Below are positions 5,193 to 9,167 of a stretch of DNA of 9,167 nucleotides, piece by piece; within the stretch, counting starts at the first letter, position 1; each line of letters starts with the position of its first letter. The notes beneath the pieces are model-generated. The model was given only the letters and a program-made list of their open reading frames with translations. It was not told the origin of the DNA and did no database searches. The DNA is from Pseudomonadota bacterium (lineage in GTDB: Bacteria > BMS3Abin14): contig QIFJ01000034.1 of assembly GCA_003229755.1 (NCBI GenBank), positions 1 through 9,167 on the forward strand, read 5' to 3'. The position numbers and the translations under genes were made by a program.

Positions 5193-6052
5193 CACCACCT
5201 CATCACCACCATATCTCCTTTGGTGGCTCCCAGATAGTCTGCAGCAACATGGCATTTGACTATAAACAGCATGAAGATCCGGCCCTCTTTCGGCAGTTCG
5301 GTCAACGTCTCGAAATTCCCCTGTCCCTTGGAGATTACCAGGTCGGCCCTGTCCCAGATATCCCTGAATTCGCTGCTGGATATTGCGGGAACTGTTCCCG
5401 GCAGCCTCAGCCCTGTATCAACTATCCGGGCATGGTCGTGGACCCCGGCCCTTCTGGCATCCTCTTCAGTCGCATCATTGATGATACCGCCGCCCTTTAC
5501 AGCGTAATAAATCCGGCTGTGATCCAGCATTTCCATGAGGAGACGGTCGAATACGGTCTCGCCCGCATTGTCTCCGATAAAGAGCACCTCTCTGGCGAGA
5601 GTGGATCTTTCGGAAAGTTCCTGGAGGTTGTCGATAAAAAACGGTCTGGTCATGTAATCGGGGAGGGACTCCTCCAGGTCTATTTCCCCTCTCCTCTCCC
5701 CTGTACCGAAATCGATAATATTTCCGGCAATGGCCATTCTGACTGCTGCCTCGAAGGGGTCAGCGGATGTCATGACCGTTTCCTTCATGGAGGGAAACAG
5801 CTTCAGGGCCTTGTCGGTAAAATGTATCTTTTGGGGAAGATATGGATCATCGTTTCCACATATCCGGGCCACCAGGCTGTAAAGACCAGCGCTTACCTCC
5901 GGTGGAGTAAGCTCGTCGTCCCAGACCTTTTCCAGGGCGTCTGCCGCCTCGCTACACGCTCTCATGATAAGGTCAGGATCGTCACATGCCGTGCGGGCCG
6001 TTGATTCAATCTGTCTGATCAGGCAGGGTCGGCAATCCGGATGAATTTTCAT
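5192..6052 (-). CDS. DUF89/ARMT1-like damage-control phosphatase family protein
   Basis: DUF89 proteins are metal-dependent phosphatases thought to remove damaged or overflow phosphometabolites. This one resembles the shorter prokaryotic branch, which carries an N-terminal CxxC. The 286-residue product shows C7-R-P-C10, then AGNIIDFG (109-116), GDNAGE (160-165) with the metal-ligand Asp-Asn pair, NDAT (192-195) and SKGQGNFE (241-248), followed by K266-C267. No signal peptide or membrane segment is visible, so it should be cytoplasmic. ATG 6052 is supported by GAGGG just upstream and by the conserved N-terminus (MKIHPDCRPC). The gene stands apart from its neighbours: a MITE-like copy separates it from the iron operon upstream, and a 14-bp hairpin marks its 3' end. 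The substrate is not predictable from sequence. Confidence 0.9.
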   Translation of the reverse strand: MKIHPDCRPCLIRQIESTARTACDDPDLIMRACSEAADALEKVWDDELTPPEVSAGLYSLVARICGNDDPYLPQKIHFTDKALKLFPSMKETVMTSADPFEAAVRMAIAGNIIDFGTGERRGEIDLEESLPDYMTRPFFIDNLQELSERSTLAREVLFIGDNAGETVFDRLLMEMLDHSRIYYAVKGGGIINDATEEDARRAGVHDHARIVDTGLRLPGTVPAISSSEFRDIWDRADLVISKGQGNFETLTELPKEGRIFMLFIVKCHVAADYLGATKGDMVVMRW

Positions 6053-6067
6053 TTTCCCTCAATTTTC

Positions 6068-6226
6068 GGTTTATCCCACGATTGGCTGGTGAGATTTCGA
6101 CAGAGTGTTTTCATATAGCCGGGTTTTTGAGTGTAATCACTTGCCTTCGCAACCCCCTTTTAGCTTCGCTTCGTGATTCACCGGAACCCGGTTATTATGT
6201 ATTGAACGCAAACTACAGAGTAGAAA
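6068..6226. repeat. MITE-like palindromic element, copy C
   Basis: Read on the plus strand, this follows the reverse complement of copy B. It has a left end GGTTTATCCC through GGCTGGTG (18 of 24 matches to a copy B end). Then come GCCGGGTTTTTGAGTGTAATCAC, GCCTTCGCAACCCCCTTTT and AGCTTCGCTTCGTGATTCACC, and then ATTATGTATTGA followed by AACTA. The right end is degenerate and its border is approximate. It lies between the DUF89 gene and the end of the dtxR-like gene, overlapping neither. No clear target duplication is seen. Confidence 0.72.
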
Positions 6227-6231
6227 AAATA

Positions 6232-6921
6232 CTATTCACCAGCGATATCCTGGCGCCGGACGAATATGGCAGATGCCATCCCCTCATCCACGGCGTACCG
6301 GCTGTAACCCACGTTAAAGACAAAGGACGGGAATCTCCTCTCAAGGTCCACTTCCTCGCCGGGGAGGATACCCATGGCCATCAGTTTCTTGAGTTTTTCC
6401 GAATCCCCTGAATGAATATAGGCTATGATACCAGCCTCACCGGGACGGAGCCGGCTCATTGGAACAACTGCCTGATCAACAGCAGTATCAGCCTTGTGAC
6501 AGCACTCCCCTATGGGTATGGGCCTGTCGTGGGGGCACGTCTTGGGATGTCCCAGAAGCTCACAGATCTTCCCTTCCAGGTTCGGCTTGATGAGCATATG
6601 CTCAAATCTGCACGCGACGTTTTCCACTTCATCTTCAACAATATCGAAGATATCGGCAAAAAGCCGCTCGCTGAGGCGGTGCCTGCGGATCGTCATCCTG
6701 GCCTCTTCAAATCCGGTATCTGTAAGGTGAACCTCATTATCTTCCACCTGCACCAGACCTCTTTTCTTCAGGTTCTCCACGGCTTCGGCTGGTGGTCCGG
6801 AAAGGCCAATGATGAGGATCTCATCCACCGGGATAGACTCGCGTCCGCCTTCCTCGAGACTCGTCCAGAGCACTTCGAGGACTTCATCCTGTATCTCTTC
6901 AGAGTGCCTGGTAATTTCCAC
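6232..6921 (-). CDS. DtxR/MntR-family metal regulator with C-terminal FeoA domain
   Basis: DtxR-family proteins bind Fe(II) or Mn(II) and then bind DNA to repress metal-import genes. The 229-residue product has an N-terminal winged helix (about 1-75) and a dimerisation and metal-binding domain (about 76-150). Ligand-type residues there are visible: H81 and E85 (HRLSE), C104-R-F-E107-H108, and LGHP with H125. A FeoA/SH3-like domain (about 153-224, SRLRPGEAG to SAIFVRR) follows. GTG 6921 is set by a strong AAAGGAG five bases upstream, which also contains the feoB stop codon. The gap from feoB is 10 bp, so the two are co-transcribed. No separate FeoA gene is visible here, so this domain may also serve as the FeoA partner of FeoB (inference). 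A T6 run lies just after the TAG stop, without a strong hairpin. Confidence 0.93.
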   Translation of the reverse strand: MEITRHSEEIQDEVLEVLWTSLEEGGRESIPVDEILIIGLSGPPAEAVENLKKRGLVQVEDNEVHLTDTGFEEARMTIRRHRLSERLFADIFDIVEDEVENVACRFEHMLIKPNLEGKICELLGHPKTCPHDRPIPIGECCHKADTAVDQAVVPMSRLRPGEAGIIAYIHSGDSEKLKKLMAMGILPGEEVDLERRFPSFVFNVGYSRYAVDEGMASAIFVRRQDIAGE

Positions 6922-6931
6922 GATATCTCCT

Positions 6932-9025
6932 TTACTGGAGGTTTATTCCCAGCGATCTCAGCAAAAAGTGTACTATGCCTCCCACCAGAAACGCGAAAGG
7001 AAAAACGAACGCCGCTATCACAATGGCCGTCTTCTTTCCTCTCTCCTTCATCATAACAAGGAATTGGGCAATGCATGGGAGGAAAAGGGTAAGCGTGATC
7101 GCTGCCACCGCAAGTTCATTGCCCGTTAGGAGACCTCCCTGCTGCAGATCGTAAAGTCCGGCGGCTCCATAATCCCGGCGGAAAAACCCGTACAACAGGG
7201 CCTGGGCGGCTTCTGCCGGCAGCCCGATCGCCTTTGTGGGAAATTCCAGGAGCCACAGGGCCAGGTCGAACAGCCCCGTAAGCTTGCCCGCCCAGATGAT
7301 GACCGAGGCCAGCAGAAACAGCGGAAGTATCTCACGGAAATACCACTGCATGCGAGTGGCAGTCTTTACCCAGATGTTGGCCAGCGTAGGCATACGCAGC
7401 GGGGGCAGCTCCATGAAGAACTGGGGCTCCTCTCCCGGCAGAAGCCTGGCGGTCAGGTATCCTATCAGAAGGAAAATGAAGAGGGTGACGCCGATCCAGG
7501 TTACCAGTACACCCGGCTTCTGCGCCGTAAGGGCGAATATAACACCCAGCTGGGCGGAACAGGGGATAGCCAGGGCGAGGAGGACAGTGGCTATCATGCG
7601 CTCCCTTTTAGATTCCAGAGTTCTGGTAACCATGGTCGCCATTGTCCCGCATCCGAAACCCAGGGTCATGGGGATGACGGCCCTCCCGGAAAGGCCTATT
7701 TTCTTGAAGATCCTGTCAATGAGAAGGGAGAGCCGGGGGAGGTATCCGCTGTCTTCCACTACGGAAAAAACTAGAAAAAATGCTCCCACTATCGGCAGGA
7801 CTATCGCCACTGCATATCTCACACCGAGAGTTAGAATACCGTAATCAAACGCTATCAGGTCCTGCAGCACTGTCCACGGTATCACCTTCCGGGTCATGTC
7901 GTTTATGAATGGAGTCAGATAAGTCTCGAAAAGATGGCCTTCCAGAAAATCCACCACCGTTCCAGCGCCGAACACCCCCACGAACTTGTAGAACCCGAAG
8001 TAGAGCACCAGGACCAGTATCGGCACCCCTGTCAGCGGTGATATGAGGAGCTTGTCGATCTTCTCCCTGATGTTTTTCGCGGTTATATCGCGGCGTTTTA
8101 TGATCCCCCCCAGAAGCTGCTCCGACCGTCGCTGTCTCCCCATGGCCAGATAGTAGTTGACAGGGTTTTCAAGCTTCCTCTTGAGGCTATTTACCAACTC
8201 GAATACTTCCTGGGCCTTGTCTGACTGGAGGGAGGTAACCACACCAAGCATGTCCCTGTCTTCCTGAAGAACAAGGAGCGCTTCCGATCTGGATGTGAGG
8301 GCAGCTGCCGGCATGAGTTCTGCCAGTTCCCGTACCGCCCTTTCGATAACCACACCGTAATCGACCTGGAGGGTCATGCCGTTATGCGTATATCGGGCGA
8401 TCTCCTTTTTAAGCTCTTTAACACCCTTTCCCGAGATACTTATCGTAGGGACAACGGGAATTCCCAGCCTTCGTGACAGTGTCTCGGTGTCAATGTCGAG
8501 ACCGGCGCCTATGGCCTCATCCATGATATTCAAGACCAGGATCACCGGCAGGCCGGCTTCGATCAGCTGGAGGGTAAAGGTGAGCATTCTCCCGAGATTC
8601 TTAGCGTCGATCACGTGCAGGATAACATCGTAACCCCCCTCCAGGAGGATCTTCCTGGTTACTCTTTCCTCATCCGTAATGGAAAGAAGCGTATACATCC
8701 CCGGAGTATCCACCACTTCATATTCGCGTCCCGCAAGCTTCATTCTGCCCACTGCAAGAGCGACGGTAGTACCGGGATAATTTGATACAGTTGCGTAGGT
8801 TCCTGTGAGCTGGTTGAAAAGGGCGCTCTTACCCACATTGGGACTTCCAACCATCAGGATACTGTTCCTGTCATCGCTCCCGTCTACGCCTTCTTCCTGG
8901 AAGCCGCCGTGACGATCATGCCGATGCAGCTTTGGAATGAGGGAGAATAAGCGGCTGCCCCTTTTTCCGCTGTGATGCCCTCGACACCCTGTGTATTCGT
9001 GATGCTTAAATTCGTTCTTTATCAT
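6932..9025 (-). CDS. feoB: Ferrous iron transporter FeoB
   Basis: FeoB is the inner-membrane Fe(II) importer with a cytosolic GTPase domain. The 697-residue product has G1 GSPNVGKS (60-67), the G2 threonine region YPGTTV (83-88), G3 DTPG (106-109), G4 NIMD (166-169) and a SISGKG G5 region. A helical domain follows, then the membrane part with two Gate regions carrying the conserved cysteines (GFGCGT, IPCSAQ) and FeoB_C helices to the end. The length is slightly short compared with the 773-residue E. coli protein but complete. The first 55 residues are unusual: His8, 9, 17, 18, 34, 36, 39 and Cys14, with no family resemblance. The start at 9025 is supported by AAGG five bases upstream and by the TAATG overlap with the preceding ArsR gene, which suggests translational coupling. 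The DtxR-FeoA gene follows 10 bp later. Confidence 0.96.
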   Translation of the reverse strand: MIKNEFKHHEYTGCRGHHSGKRGSRLFSLIPKLHRHDRHGGFQEEGVDGSDDRNSILMVGSPNVGKSALFNQLTGTYATVSNYPGTTVALAVGRMKLAGREYEVVDTPGMYTLLSITDEERVTRKILLEGGYDVILHVIDAKNLGRMLTFTLQLIEAGLPVILVLNIMDEAIGAGLDIDTETLSRRLGIPVVPTISISGKGVKELKKEIARYTHNGMTLQVDYGVVIERAVRELAELMPAAALTSRSEALLVLQEDRDMLGVVTSLQSDKAQEVFELVNSLKRKLENPVNYYLAMGRQRRSEQLLGGIIKRRDITAKNIREKIDKLLISPLTGVPILVLVLYFGFYKFVGVFGAGTVVDFLEGHLFETYLTPFINDMTRKVIPWTVLQDLIAFDYGILTLGVRYAVAIVLPIVGAFFLVFSVVEDSGYLPRLSLLIDRIFKKIGLSGRAVIPMTLGFGCGTMATMVTRTLESKRERMIATVLLALAIPCSAQLGVIFALTAQKPGVLVTWIGVTLFIFLLIGYLTARLLPGEEPQFFMELPPLRMPTLANIWVKTATRMQWYFREILPLFLLASVIIWAGKLTGLFDLALWLLEFPTKAIGLPAEAAQALLYGFFRRDYGAAGLYDLQQGGLLTGNELAVAAITLTLFLPCIAQFLVMMKERGKKTAIVIAAFVFPFAFLVGGIVHFLLRSLGINLQ

Positions 9026-9167
9026 TACAGCCTTTCAACATGCTCGAGTCCTTCTCGGAAGATAGTTGCCACGTGCTCGTCACTGATGGAGTAAACAACA
9101 TTTTTTCCCTCTTTCCTGAATTTCACCAGCCTGCTGTTGCGAAGGATCCGCAGCTGATGTGAGACAG
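9025..9167 (-). CDS. ArsR/SmtB-family metal-responsive regulator, C-terminal part
   Basis: Only the last 46 residues lie in the window; the 5' end of the gene is beyond base 9167. They begin at the recognition helix (VSHQLRILRNSRLV) and continue through the beta-wing (KFRKEGKNVVYSISDEHV) to a final helix. That helix carries D-x-H-x10-H-x2-E, exactly the spacing of the alpha-5 metal site of zinc/cobalt/nickel sensors such as SmtB and CzrA. Proteins of this family repress their own operon and release DNA on metal binding. The stop TAA overlaps the feoB start (TAATG), so the regulator and transporter form one translation-coupled unit and this protein probably controls the feo operon. Which metal it senses cannot be decided; iron would be unusual for this site. 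The operon promoter and operator are outside the window. Confidence 0.9.
   Translation of the reverse strand, partial: VSHQLRILRNSRLVKFRKEGKNVVYSISDEHVATIFREGLEHVERL

Noticed and set aside
5249..6004. A 251-codon plus-strand open frame opposite the DUF89 gene
   Set aside because: It is antisense to a well-conserved gene, resembles no family, and looks like a shadow of codon bias.
6412..7056. A 214-codon plus-strand open frame opposite the dtxR-like gene and the end of feoB
   Set aside because: It spans two overlapping real genes on the other strand and shows no recognisable domain.
7236..7844. A 202-codon plus-strand open frame opposite feoB
   Set aside because: It is antisense to the conserved FeoB membrane region, with Arg/Ser-rich composition typical of a shadow frame.

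Overview
The window looks like a chromosomal segment of a Gram-negative, probably anaerobic or microaerobic bacterium. Two lipoproteins with clear lipoboxes, one of them an RlpA-type protein with a SPOR domain, point to a diderm. A Feo ferrous-iron operon and an apparent selenocysteine protein fit a low-oxygen lifestyle. I cannot fix the phylum from the sequence; Desulfobacterota-like or a neighbouring candidate phylum is only a guess. No rRNA, tRNA, CRISPR array or intact insertion sequence is visible.

Layout, left to right. 1-281 (+) is the C-terminal end of a cysteine synthase. 483-1268 (+) is a lipoprotein with a thioredoxin/glutaredoxin-like fold. Its frame is interrupted by one TGA exactly where the first residue of a CPYC active site belongs. 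Reading that TGA as selenocysteine gives a UPYC motif and a 261-residue protein, and a SECIS-like hairpin with a GGUCC loop follows the TGA. All remaining genes are on the minus strand. They are a PfkB-family sugar/nucleoside kinase (1459-2301), an RlpA lipoprotein (2360-3085), a PpiB cyclophilin (3479-3976), a ruined ketopantoate reductase gene (4011-4332), a frameshifted TrmH-type tRNA 2'-O-methyltransferase gene (4445-5087) and a DUF89/ARMT1-like phosphatase (5192-6052). Last comes a tight iron operon, transcribed right to left: an ArsR-family regulator (9025-9167, cut by the window edge), FeoB (6932-9025) and a DtxR-type regulator carrying a FeoA domain (6232-6921).

The intergenic spaces are unusually structured. 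Three copies of a small non-autonomous palindromic (MITE-like) element lie at about 334-461, 3166-3426 and 6068-6226. The middle copy has 24-bp terminal inverted repeats (21/24 matching) and an exact 8-bp direct repeat at its borders. Other spaces hold a 26-bp imperfect inverted repeat, a 27-bp sequence repeated upstream of two genes, a perfect 14-bp hairpin after the DUF89 gene, and short low-complexity tracts.

How the genes work together. The ArsR-FeoB-DtxR/FeoA set forms one ferrous-iron import and control unit, with a TAATG overlap and a 10-bp gap joining its members. The remaining genes look like separate housekeeping units. The most notable items are the probable selenoprotein with its SECIS, the MITE family with its target-site duplication, and the trmH frameshift, which is explained exactly by loss of one of two 8-bp direct repeats.
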